Shown piece after piece: positions 12,922-21,566 of a DNA stretch of 22,192 nucleotides. Position 1 is the first letter of the stretch, and every line of letters begins with the position of its first letter. The translations under genes were made by a program, and so were the position numbers. Below the pieces are notes generated by a model that had not been told where the DNA came from, searched no databases, and worked only from the letters and a program-made list of their open reading frames with translations. Origin of the DNA: Caryophanales bacterium (GTDB taxonomy: Bacteria > Bacillota_I > Bacilli_A > RFN20 > CAG-826); contig JAEEHE010000132.1 in the NCBI GenBank assembly GCA_016280685.1, forward strand, positions 1-22,192. The letters run 5' to 3'.

Positions 12922-12930
12922 TGATATAAT
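12922..12930 (+). promoter_or_regulatory. Extended -10 promoter of tldD-tldE
   Basis: TGATATAAT (TG-N-TATAAT) lies 38 nt before the tldD ATG. An extended -10 can work without a -35, and none is obvious here. The 131-bp gap between this gene and the divergent deaminase holds only these promoters. Confidence 0.6.
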
Positions 12931-12968
12931 TTCACCATTATTATCACATTTGCAAAAGGAGGATATAT

Positions 12969-14369
12969 ATGGTCAGTAAAAAATTAGCTATCGAAGTTTT
13001 AAACGCTATGTTAGCTACCGGTGCTGATTATGCAGAAATCTTTTATGAAGATTCTCATAGTTATGCCTTGTCCATTGAAAACGGAAAAGTCAGTACATCT
13101 TCTTCCAGTTTAATGAATGGTGTCGGTTTACGTTTACTCAAAGAAAATCAAAGTGTTTATGGTTACACAAGTGATTTAACCAAAAAAGGTTTACTCTCTT
13201 TAGCGGAATCTTTAAGAAATTCCTTTAAAGGAGAAAGACAATTAACCGTAGAAAAACTCGATATGATTCGAGTGAAGAATAGAAACCCCGTCAAGAATAG
13301 TTACGATGGTATTTCTAGAGAAGAAAAGATTGCCTTAGTCAGAGAAGGTGTCGAAGAAATTCAATCGATGAATGATCCAAGAATCGTTCGTTATATCGGT
13401 AACTTCGCTACACAACATAGATTTGTTGCCGTCTTTAATTCCAAAGGAAAATGGTTCAAACGTGATACTGAATTCGGTCGTTTAGCCTATATGGTAGTTG
13501 TCGCTGATCAAAACGGATTTGAAACCGGATTTGAAGGCCCTGGTTGCCAAGAAGATATCAGCTTCTTCCGCACCAAAGCACAACCGAGAAAAGTTGCAAG
13601 AAAAGCTGCGGAAACCGCACTTAAGATGTTAACTGCTAAAGAATGCCCAAGCGGTAAGATGCCAGTCGTTATCGGTAATGGTTGGGGTGGTGTTTTATTC
13701 CACGAATCTTGTGGTCACCCATTAGAAGCCAGCGCGATTGCTAAAGGTTTATCTTGTTTCAATGGTAAAGAAGGCGAATTAATTGCTTCTCCACTCGTGA
13801 GTGCCGTTGATGATAGCACTATTCCTGGTGCTTGGGGTTCCATCGATATCGATGATGAGGGTAATCCCGGAACCAAACGTTTACTCATCAAGAATGGTAA
13901 ATTAGTCAACTATATGATTGATGACTATAACGGTAGAAGAATGAACCGTGAAGGTAATGGTGCTTGTCGTAGACAAAATTATAGATATTGCCCCACTTCA
14001 CGTATGTCTAACACATATATTTGTAATGGTAAGAGCACACCTGAAGAAATTATCGCTGCCACTAAATTAGGTTTATACGCGGTAAGTTTCAACGGTGGTT
14101 CTGTCGACCCCACAACCGGTGAATTCAATTTCGGTTGTAGCGAAGCTTACATCATCCGTGATGGTAAAGTCTGTGAACCAGTTAAAGGTGCAACTCTTAT
14201 CGGACACGGTGATGAAATCTTAAAACATATCGATATGGTCGGTAACGATTTAGCCCTTGCTCAAGGTATGTGTGGAGCCGCATCTGGTTCTATTAGAACA
14301 AATGTTGGACAACCAACATTAAGAGTTAGCGAAGTCACCGTCGGTGGCCGCGGAGGAGAACTTAAATAA
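12969..14369 (+). CDS. tldD: TldD metallopeptidase subunit
   Basis: The product is 466 residues. The zinc motif FHESCGHPLEA (H245, E246, H250) and GMCG (third ligand C435), followed by VGQPTLRVSEVTVGG, are diagnostic of TldD, the catalytic partner of the TldD/TldE (PmbA) protease. In E. coli the pair trims unfolded peptides threaded into a cavity, matures microcin B17 and degrades the CcdA antitoxin. AAAGGAGG is 6 nt before the ATG. The stop codon overlaps the tldE start (TAATG), which favours equimolar production of the two subunits. No ribosomally made peptide precursor gene is visible in the window, so the substrate is unknown. Confidence 0.95.
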   Translation: MVSKKLAIEVLNAMLATGADYAEIFYEDSHSYALSIENGKVSTSSSSLMNGVGLRLLKENQSVYGYTSDLTKKGLLSLAESLRNSFKGERQLTVEKLDMIRVKNRNPVKNSYDGISREEKIALVREGVEEIQSMNDPRIVRYIGNFATQHRFVAVFNSKGKWFKRDTEFGRLAYMVVVADQNGFETGFEGPGCQEDISFFRTKAQPRKVARKAAETALKMLTAKECPSGKMPVVIGNGWGGVLFHESCGHPLEASAIAKGLSCFNGKEGELIASPLVSAVDDSTIPGAWGSIDIDDEGNPGTKRLLIKNGKLVNYMIDDYNGRRMNREGNGACRRQNYRYCPTSRMSNTYICNGKSTPEEIIAATKLGLYAVSFNGGSVDPTTGEFNFGCSEAYIIRDGKVCEPVKGATLIGHGDEILKHIDMVGNDLALAQGMCGAASGSIRTNVGQPTLRVSEVTVGGRGGELK

Positions 14370-15691
14370 TGAAGTACGATAAGTTTTTTGCTTTAGCAAA
14401 AGAAGCAGGTATTGAAGAAGCCGAATTATATATCGGTGAAAGTTTCTCTTTAAGCATTTCTTTATTCCATGGAGAAGTCGATAACTATTCCCAAAATAAA
14501 TCCGCGAACATCTTAGCCCGCGGTATTATCAACGGAAAATTCGGCACTGCTAGTTGTGACTCTTGGAGTAATGCCCATGCTAAATATTTGGTGGATGAAA
14601 TCGTCGCTAACGCCAAAGTCATCGAAGACGAAGATCCATCATTCATTTTTGAAGGTTCCAAACAATATAAGAAAGTTAACACCTTCAATAAAGAATTGGG
14701 TCAAATCTCTGTCGAAGAGAAAATGAAGAAATTATACGAGTTAGAAAAAGCCATTAAAGAAGGCGATCCTCGTATTATTGAAGTCGCTGGTGTGAGATAT
14801 ATGGAATCTGCCGGTGCAGTTACCATTATGAACTCAAAAGGCCTAAAATTAGTGCAAAAGTCCAATTATTTTGTCTATTTAGGTGAATCTGTCGCTAAAG
14901 AAGGCGAACAAGTTAAGTCTGGTTATGATCTCTTCTTCGGTAATGATTTTGCCAAATTTGATGTTGCTAAATTAGCCAAAGATGTTGTCACTTCTGCAGT
15001 CGATCAATTAGGTGGCGAACCATGTGAATCCGCAGATTATAAAGTCGTTCTCGCTCCGGAAGTTGTTTCCTCTTTAATGGAATTCTATGTCGGTAACGCT
15101 GATGCAGAAGAAGTACAAAAACGCTCTTCCTTATTCATTGGTAAATTAGGACAACAAATTGCTTCTAAGAAAATCACTATCGAAGATAAACCTTTATTAA
15201 AAGGTCCATTCGCCAAATGGTTCGATGATGAAGGTGTCGCTACTTATAACAAATTCATCCTTAAAAACGGTGTCTTACAAACCTATTTATACAACTTAAC
15301 AACCGCTGCTAAAGACGGTGTGGAAACAACCGGCAACGCTTCTCGTGGCGGTGGCAAGATGGGAATCTCTCCATTCTTCCTCGAATTAAAACCGGGAAAG
15401 AAATCACAAGAAGAATTATTCCAACAAGTTGGTAATGGTGTTTATATCACATCCGTATCTGGTTTACATGCTGGATTAAATCCACAATCTGGTAACTTCT
15501 CCTTACAATCTACTGGTTTCTTAATCAAAGATGGTAAGAGAGACAGAGCCCTTGATGTTATTACCGTTTCCGGTAACTTACTCACTCTCTTCCAAGACGT
15601 CGTAGAAGTTGGTAACGATGTTAAGGTCTTCCCAGACGCGACATCATGCCCATCACTACTTATTAAGAAGTTAGCCATCGGTGGTAAATAA
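14369..15691 (+). CDS. pmbA: TldE/PmbA subunit
   Basis: The product is 440 residues. It shares the TldD fold, with AELYIGES at the N-terminus, SSLFIGKLGQQIASKKITI.D and TTGNASRGGG in the centre and VEVGNDVKVFPDATSCPS at the end, but has no HExxxH. This matches the non-catalytic TldE/PmbA partner, which contributes to the substrate cavity of the heterodimer. Its ATG overlaps the tldD stop by 1 nt, with a GGAGG site inside tldD. A strong terminator follows 18 nt after the stop codon. Confidence 0.95.
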   Translation: MKYDKFFALAKEAGIEEAELYIGESFSLSISLFHGEVDNYSQNKSANILARGIINGKFGTASCDSWSNAHAKYLVDEIVANAKVIEDEDPSFIFEGSKQYKKVNTFNKELGQISVEEKMKKLYELEKAIKEGDPRIIEVAGVRYMESAGAVTIMNSKGLKLVQKSNYFVYLGESVAKEGEQVKSGYDLFFGNDFAKFDVAKLAKDVVTSAVDQLGGEPCESADYKVVLAPEVVSSLMEFYVGNADAEEVQKRSSLFIGKLGQQIASKKITIEDKPLLKGPFAKWFDDEGVATYNKFILKNGVLQTYLYNLTTAAKDGVETTGNASRGGGKMGISPFFLELKPGKKSQEELFQQVGNGVYITSVSGLHAGLNPQSGNFSLQSTGFLIKDGKRDRALDVITVSGNLLTLFQDVVEVGNDVKVFPDATSCPSLLIKKLAIGGK

Positions 15692-15709
15692 TTAATTATT
15701 ATCAAAAAT

Positions 15710-15735
15710 AGAGGCATTTATTTGCCTCTTTTTTT
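15710..15735 (+). terminator. Terminator of tldD-tldE
   Basis: AGAGGCA-TTTATT-TGCCTCT, a perfect 7-bp stem, is followed by T7. Confidence 0.95.
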
Positions 15736-15777
15736 GTTGATTTAATCAAACTTTTATTTTTATTAGTTTTATATTTA

Positions 15778-15818
15778 TATAATCGCTTGTAGAATAATCT
15801 CTTGGGCTTTTACCAAGA
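15778..15818 (+). promoter_or_regulatory. -10 box and leader hairpin of the secreted nuclease gene
   Basis: TATAAT (15778-15783) would start transcription near 15790, and the leader then contains TCTTGG-N7-CCAAGA (15800-15818), a 6-bp hairpin at the 5' end that could stabilise the mRNA. No clear -35 is visible in the T-rich flank. Confidence 0.4.
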
Positions 15819-15850
15819 AACATAGTTTGAAATATAACTGGGAGATTATT

Positions 15851-18607
15851 ATGAAAAGAGTCAGCGCGCGAATTATATGCTTAGCATGTAGCATATCTTT
15901 AATTTTTGGATCGGGTATTATTGTTGCCCATAGTAATTTATCCAATATTCAAGAAGTTAAAGCTTTATATTCACCATCACGTACATTTACAAACCATGAT
16001 GGAGACACATACTATAACAGCATTAGTTCCACTGCGACAGGAACAACTTTACTTAATGCCTTAAGAACTCTTAATGGTAATAAAAGACAGCATACTGTCA
16101 GTTATAGTGGTATGGGCACTAGCAGCTCAACTTCCGCTTACGTTTACACAGATTATCTCCCTGGAAGTCAAACAAGTTTAGACTCTAATGGTCAAATCTA
16201 TGGAACAACAGTAACCAGTTTCTATTCCGGAAATGGTATGACATCTTGGAATAGAGAACATGTTTGGCCTGATTCTCGTGGTGGAAGTCAAGTAGAAGCA
16301 GATATTCATATGCCAAGACCCACTATTCCTGCCGAAAATGGTAGTCGTGGCAATTCCTTCTATGTTGAAGGCAAAAAGAGTTCTTCAGCCGGTTGGGATC
16401 CCGCTATGGAAAGCTTTGGCGATAGTACCTATCGTGGAGATTCTGCACGTATTATTTTCTATTGTGTTGTTGCCAGTAGCAATTTAAGTTTAATCGATGC
16501 AGAAAGCGACAATGCCAATAATAAAACAATGGGCAAATTATCCGATTTATTAAAATGGAATATTGAAAACCCTGTTACACAAAGAGAATTAAATAGAAAC
16601 GAAGGTGCTGAATACCTTCAAGGAAATAGAAACCCATTTATTGACCACCCTGAATACGCTTGTAAGATTTGGGGCGACACAAATGATGCCACTAGAAAAA
16701 TTTGCCAAAACGATCCTTCCGGTTCCACAACAAAAACTTTAACCGGTATTTCCGTTACATTAGATGATGGTAGTTCTACAAATACAGGTGTCTATGTTGA
16801 CGTCGATAGTTATGTGCAATTAAAAGTAACCGCTAATTACGATGACGGAACAACCGCAGATGTCACAAATTCATCTTCTTATTCCACCACTGCAAACAAT
16901 ACAAACTATGGTTCATATTATAGCGTTTCCAATGGAAAAATTACTGGTTTAGCAGAAACTAGTTATGCCGCCATTACAGTTTCTTATAGCACCATTTCCA
17001 CAGTTAGAAACATTTATGTTACTGCTAAAGGAACTGGCAATGGTACACCTATTGGTTCTGGAACAGATGATCCTGTTGGTGATTATTCCGCAACATATAC
17101 AGTTGCTACTGCAAATAGTGTTACCACAACAGGTACCGTCCCAAGCGATTCAACAGCAGACTATTCACAAACATATAACACCGCTAAACAAATCACTAGT
17201 GGTAATAGTGCAACCCTTACTTTAAGTAATTACACTGGAAAAATAATTAAAGGAATTACTTTAAATATGAATTCCAACTCCTCTAAGGGTGCTGGTTCAT
17301 TTAGCGCCAAAGCGGGAACAACTACGTTAGCATCATTAGGAACCAAAAACTTTGATGAATGGTACGATAATACTTCTTTTGGCACTTCCGGAAGAGATGT
17401 TCATGTCACATTAACAAATAGCAATTACACTATTAAGCAAAACGAAGATGTTACACTCACCATTAGTGCCACCACTAATTCCTTATATATCAATTCATAC
17501 ACAATTTCTTATAGCAATCCGGGCTCAAGTCAAACTGCAACATTATCTTCAATCGCAGTTTCAAACCCCAAGACTTCATATACTCAAAACGATACATTCG
17601 TGAAACCAACAGTTACCGCTACTTATAGCGACAATTCCACCAAAAACGTAACAAATCAAGCCTCTTTTAGTGGATATAACCTCGCAAATACCGGAAATCA
17701 AACCGTTAATGTTAGCTATACTGAAGGTGGTGTCACCAAAACTACATCTTATGACATTACTGTTTCCGCAAGTGCTCAACCAAGTGTTGCCGAAACATAT
17801 GTCTTAACATCTAGTACAACAACTTATTCTGCTACAACAGATTGGGAAAATGATGTTAACGGCTTTGATTCAAGCATCTTAAGAGTGGACACAAATGTCA
17901 ATGTTAGACAAGGTGGCTCAGCATCTAATGGAGGTGGCTCAGCTGGTGGAACTTCTGACTTTATGTTTATGACCAATTCAAGTGGCACTTCTACATTGAA
18001 GATGTCCTTAATTAACACCAACTACATTTTCTCGAAAGTTAGTTTATTAGCATGTAAAAACAAGTCTTCCGAAAGTCCGACTGCTCAATGTGGTGGTTTA
18101 ACAAGAAACGTTACTTCTTTGAGTTCATTTGAAACCATCAGTTTCTATCCATTACAAAACTCTTACACCATCACAGTGCCAGGAGATAGAATCTTTGTTA
18201 AATCTATTACATTAAGTGTTCTACCAAAAGATCAAGAAAACATTGGCTTTGGTATCGCTTTTAAAGAATTAACTAATAGTGAATGCGCAAGTCAAAATGG
18301 TATCTCCACAACCATATGGAACGAATGCCAAGTTATTTATAATAACTTAAGCGAAAACGGACAATTAGATGTCGCAACATATACCGCTAATCCAAATGGT
18401 GATGATTGTGCAGAAGCGATGGCTCGTTATGAAAACATTGTGAGAAAATATAATCGCTCTGACTTCATGAATAGAGGCGTTAACGCCAATAGCATGAATG
18501 TGTTATTAAAAGATAATTCCTTATTGATCATTGTTATCTCTATCTTGTTCACATCATGCGGTTTAGTAGCGTGCTACATCTTAGTCAAAAAGAGAAAAAG
18601 AATTTAA
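15851..18607 (+). CDS. Secreted endonuclease I with Ig-like domains and membrane anchor
   Basis: The product is 918 residues from ATG 15851, with GGGAG 7 nt upstream. A TTG at 15827 lacks a site. A signal peptide (MKRVSARIICLACSISLIFG) is followed by an endonuclease I domain: NREHVWP (catalytic H137), ADIHMPRP, N..RGN and RGDSARIIFY (195-204). A Big2-like Ig repeat (about 295-395), a Ser/Thr/Asn-rich beta region, a second Ig-like repeat (about 560-640) and further beta-rich sequence follow. Near the C-terminus a Cys-containing module precedes a transmembrane helix and KKRKRI, so the enzyme is anchored outside the cell. It has no LPXTG. EndA/EndoI-type enzymes degrade DNA non-specifically, so nucleotide scavenging, biofilm DNA or trap-DNA degradation are reasonable inferred roles. 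Confidence 0.88.
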   Translation: MKRVSARIICLACSISLIFGSGIIVAHSNLSNIQEVKALYSPSRTFTNHDGDTYYNSISSTATGTTLLNALRTLNGNKRQHTVSYSGMGTSSSTSAYVYTDYLPGSQTSLDSNGQIYGTTVTSFYSGNGMTSWNREHVWPDSRGGSQVEADIHMPRPTIPAENGSRGNSFYVEGKKSSSAGWDPAMESFGDSTYRGDSARIIFYCVVASSNLSLIDAESDNANNKTMGKLSDLLKWNIENPVTQRELNRNEGAEYLQGNRNPFIDHPEYACKIWGDTNDATRKICQNDPSGSTTKTLTGISVTLDDGSSTNTGVYVDVDSYVQLKVTANYDDGTTADVTNSSSYSTTANNTNYGSYYSVSNGKITGLAETSYAAITVSYSTISTVRNIYVTAKGTGNGTPIGSGTDDPVGDYSATYTVATANSVTTTGTVPSDSTADYSQTYNTAKQITSGNSATLTLSNYTGKIIKGITLNMNSNSSKGAGSFSAKAGTTTLASLGTKNFDEWYDNTSFGTSGRDVHVTLTNSNYTIKQNEDVTLTISATTNSLYINSYTISYSNPGSSQTATLSSIAVSNPKTSYTQNDTFVKPTVTATYSDNSTKNVTNQASFSGYNLANTGNQTVNVSYTEGGVTKTTSYDITVSASAQPSVAETYVLTSSTTTYSATTDWENDVNGFDSSILRVDTNVNVRQGGSASNGGGSAGGTSDFMFMTNSSGTSTLKMSLINTNYIFSKVSLLACKNKSSESPTAQCGGLTRNVTSLSSFETISFYPLQNSYTITVPGDRIFVKSITLSVLPKDQENIGFGIAFKELTNSECASQNGISTTIWNECQVIYNNLSENGQLDVATYTANPNGDDCAEAMARYENIVRKYNRSDFMNRGVNANSMNVLLKDNSLLIIVISILFTSCGLVACYILVKKRKRI

Positions 18608-18621
18608 AGGTTGATAATTAA

Positions 18622-18651
18622 AAGCAACACCATGACGATGTTGCTTTTTTT
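18622..18651. terminator. Terminator after the nuclease gene
   Basis: AAGCAACA (18622-18629) and TGTTGCTT (18639-18646) form an 8-bp stem followed by a T-tract. The minus strand has a weaker TTTTAATT tail and may terminate the convergent operon there too. Confidence 0.9.
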
Positions 18652-18652
18652 C

Positions 18653-19825
18653 TTATTTCTTTTTACCTTTTTCCGGTTTCTCTTGAATCACTATTTTGTA
18701 TTCGCTGAGTTTCCAGGTTGGATGTAATTCATCAATTTTTGCTAAAGCTTCATTGAAGAGATCAGCTTCTACTTTTTGTCTTTGTTTAGGTGTGCTATTG
18801 AAACACTTTCTTACTTTATTGATAGCTAATAAACATTCACTCTTAGAACCATCTAATAATCCAGACATCAATAAGTAGGTACGAATGGAAACCATCGATA
18901 TATCATTAGAGATAGCACGACGTTCATTCATAGGAACTTCATTATCATAGAATTCTTTTGCTTCTTCTAATGGTTTGGTAAAGATATTGATATAAATCTT
19001 TTGCGCTCTTGCGCGGACATAAACCTTTTCCGAAATGGTGGCTTTACCATTTAAGATGATATCAATAAGTTCTTCCGCTTCTTTAAATTGTTTCTTTTCC
19101 AAAAGAACATAAACTTTATTTAAATTGAGTTCCGCGGTGAAGTTAGTGATTTCACTAAAGGTAGCAATTTCCACTTCACTTTCTCCATGATTAATCGCAT
19201 ATTCCACACGCAATAATTCATTGAAAGCTTTTTTATTAGCGGCATTTGTGGTTAATCTCATACGATAACCATCAGTAATCGCATCTAATTTAAAGGGGAG
19301 AATGTTATAAACAAGAATCATACCACCGATCACTACGACCACTAATAAGAAGTAAGCAACATTAGTAGATGTATCAGCAGGTCCTTTATTTAAGATAGCA
19401 AATAAGACCACAACAATAATCAATTCAATGACATAGAATAATGTTCCAAATAATAAGAACGGAGATGGATTTGGTTCTTTCTTCGCATCTTTCTTCGGAT
19501 AGATTTTGGTTTCGCCAGTTAATCCATCAAAACCAGAGAATTTAAATTTGGTTTTATCTTCGTCTTTGTACCAAAGTAATCCGAGGATATTAACGGACAA
19601 AATTAAGTATCTTCCCACTTTAGCGCCGACAATATGAGCAACCTCAAACAAAATAGCGTTCAAAATCACTCCGGTCACTATCGCGCCTAAAATGTAGAAA
19701 ATATAGACCATTGTGTCTAATCCACAATTCTCCGCGTGCACTCTTAAAACGGTAATACCAAATACTACTGCAACTGCCAATATAAGGATATAGACAACTA
19801 TTCCAGAGACATCTTCTTTTTTCAT
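18653..19825 (-). CDS. Membrane protein with degraded M50 (site-2-protease-like) motif and helical C-terminal domain
   Basis: The product is 390 residues. About four hydrophobic segments occupy residues 8-180. The second ends ILFEVAHIVGAKVGRYLI, which resembles the HExxH...GG motif of M50 intramembrane proteases, but the first histidine is Phe60 (F-E61-V-A-H64). From about residue 190 the protein is cytoplasmic, helical and charged, with TPR-like periodicity (LLEKKQFKEAEELIDIIL) and a Lys-rich tail. It is probably a non-catalytic relative of M50 proteins that kept the fold. It is the last gene of a four-gene operon, 15 nt after the alcohol dehydrogenase, with AAGGAA before the ATG. Function unknown. 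Confidence 0.7.
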   Translation of the reverse strand: MKKEDVSGIVVYILILAVAVVFGITVLRVHAENCGLDTMVYIFYILGAIVTGVILNAILFEVAHIVGAKVGRYLILSVNILGLLWYKDEDKTKFKFSGFDGLTGETKIYPKKDAKKEPNPSPFLLFGTLFYVIELIIVVVLFAILNKGPADTSTNVAYFLLVVVVIGGMILVYNILPFKLDAITDGYRMRLTTNAANKKAFNELLRVEYAINHGESEVEIATFSEITNFTAELNLNKVYVLLEKKQFKEAEELIDIILNGKATISEKVYVRARAQKIYINIFTKPLEEAKEFYDNEVPMNERRAISNDISMVSIRTYLLMSGLLDGSKSECLLAINKVRKCFNSTPKQRQKVEADLFNEALAKIDELHPTWKLSEYKIVIQEKPEKGKKK

Positions 19826-19840
19826 AACGTTTCCTTCTTT

Positions 19841-21013
19841 CTAGCGACAGGAATTATAGATAATTCTTGCGGCTTCTTGATCGAGTGGTTTGATTGGGTG
19901 GGCCACTACTCGTGTGCCTTTATCAGTTAATGTATCGACTAATTTATCGATATCAATAACTCCAATCTTGAAGTCCGCTAGTCTATTTGGCATTCCGATA
20001 TAACGGAAGAATTCCTCGATTAGTTTAATGGCTTGTTTACCATTTTCTAATTTATTAGGAATATTACTATTCCATACGTTTCTCGCTAATTTGTCAAACT
20101 TATCTTCATCAAATTGAATATAATATTTCGCCCAAGCCGGCCATAAGACCGCTAATCCAGCACCATGAGCTATCTCAGGATAAAGACCTGATAAAGCGTG
20201 TTCTAATTGATGAACAGGCATACCAAATGGTTTACCAATATGTGTTAATCCATTATGAGACAAAGAACTCATGAGCATTAAGACCGCTCTTGATTCATAG
20301 TCATTAGGATTTCTAATAACTTTTTGTCCCGCTTTAATAACAGACTTTAATACTGTTTCAGCGAATCCATCAGCGGGTTCATTTTCCGCGGATGGTTGGA
20401 AATATCTTTCTAATGTATGCATCATGATATCGACGATGCCACACGCAGTTTGATATTGTGATACAGAATATGTTAATTCGGGATTTTCTATAGCAAAAAC
20501 TGGACGAATTACATCGGAATTGAATCCTGTTTTCTTTCCTGTTTCATCTTTTTGAAGAACACATGATGTGGACATTTCACTACCAGCCGCAGAGATAGTT
20601 AAGATAACTCCAAGAGGTAATGCTTTCTTAGGAACGGCTTTATGTAAATTGAAATCAAAGGGATCGCCATCATAGTAATATCCCACAGCGATTGATTTTG
20701 CAGTATCAGTTACCGATCCACCACCGATGGATAATATAAAATCAGCATTAAATTCTTTAGCTTTGATAATTGCCTCTCTCACAAATTCCACTGTAGGGTT
20801 TGGCCTTACACCTTCAATCACTAAATAATCTAAACTTTGTTCTTTGATAGATTCGAGAGCAACAGTTAATAAGCCACTTTTTCTCACGGAGCCTTGACCG
20901 ATAACGATTAAAACTCTATGAGCGCCATTTTCTGCTAAGATGCTACCCACTAGTTTTTCTTTACCAGGGCCGAAATATAATTTGGTTCTAACTTGGAAAT
21001 CAAAATCAATCAT
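19841..21013 (-). CDS. Iron-containing alcohol dehydrogenase (butanol dehydrogenase/YqhD type)
   Basis: The product is 390 residues. The NAD(P)-binding GGGS (97-100), the metal ligands D195 and H199 (IVDIMMHTLERYF), and H268 and H283 (MPVHQLEHALSGLYPEIAHGAG) are complete, and the length is standard for the group III iron-type family. Members reduce short-chain aldehydes to alcohols and sometimes detoxify reactive aldehydes. GAGGAG precedes the ATG, and the gene starts 1 nt after the TetR stop codon, so it is likely controlled by that regulator and may use an aldehyde that acts as inducer. NADH versus NADPH preference cannot be read safely. Confidence 0.9.
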   Translation of the reverse strand: MIDFDFQVRTKLYFGPGKEKLVGSILAENGAHRVLIVIGQGSVRKSGLLTVALESIKEQSLDYLVIEGVRPNPTVEFVREAIIKAKEFNADFILSIGGGSVTDTAKSIAVGYYYDGDPFDFNLHKAVPKKALPLGVILTISAAGSEMSTSCVLQKDETGKKTGFNSDVIRPVFAIENPELTYSVSQYQTACGIVDIMMHTLERYFQPSAENEPADGFAETVLKSVIKAGQKVIRNPNDYESRAVLMLMSSLSHNGLTHIGKPFGMPVHQLEHALSGLYPEIAHGAGLAVLWPAWAKYYIQFDEDKFDKLARNVWNSNIPNKLENGKQAIKLIEEFFRYIGMPNRLADFKIGVIDIDKLVDTLTDKGTRVVAHPIKPLDQEAARIIYNSCR

Positions 21014-21014
21014 A

Positions 21015-21566
21015 TTATTTACTCCTCACAGTTAATAAGCGATAGATGGCTTCTTCTAAAACGTTGCTCGGTTCAAAAGCAAAGCAGTTGATCAAACCAT
21101 CAATGGTCTTGGTCTTATAAGTTGATAAATAATAGACGATAGAACGAGAATATGCTAAAGCATAGAATCTCGCAATGGCCTTTCTATCATTAATATGTAA
21201 TCTCTTGCTTTCTTGTATATTAGCGATGAATCTTAAAAAAGTTTTATAGCAAACATTATTAGTAAATTCTTCAAATAACTCTTTACCAGCGGAGCTTAAA
21301 GTTGCATCCACAAAGTTTTTGTTCTTGGTGTAATATTTGAAAACCAATCTTAGTAATTCATTAATCGTTTTAGCGTTTTCTACATCAGGGATTTCCTCGT
21401 TTAAGAACACTAAGGTTAACAAATCGTAGATATCATGAAAATGATAATAGAATGTTTGTCTATTAACTTTACATTTCTTACATAAAGAGGTGACGGAAAT
21501 AGAGTCTAAAGAGACTTCAGACATCATTTCTTTTAAAGCTTCTGCAAAACGATATTCGGTTTTCAT
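21015..21566 (-). CDS. TetR/AcrR family transcriptional regulator
   Basis: The product is 183 residues. The N-terminal helix-turn-helix ISVTSLCKKCKVNRQTFYYHFHDIYDLL (about 23-50) is typical of TetR proteins of the DhaS-like group. The C-terminal helical domain would bind an effector. The ATG overlaps the upstream glycosidase stop codon by 1 nt (TAATG), with AAGGAG about 14 nt upstream, so expression is coupled. Placement within the operon suggests autoregulation and control of the adjacent alcohol dehydrogenase. The operator lies outside the window, presumably upstream of the first gene. Confidence 0.88.
   Translation of the reverse strand: MKTEYRFAEALKEMMSEVSLDSISVTSLCKKCKVNRQTFYYHFHDIYDLLTLVFLNEEIPDVENAKTINELLRLVFKYYTKNKNFVDATLSSAGKELFEEFTNNVCYKTFLRFIANIQESKRLHINDRKAIARFYALAYSRSIVYYLSTYKTKTIDGLINCFAFEPSNVLEEAIYRLLTVRSK

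Noticed and set aside
15827..15850. TTG start for the secreted nuclease
   Set aside because: No ribosome binding site precedes it, while the ATG at 15851 has GGGAG and begins a normal signal peptide.
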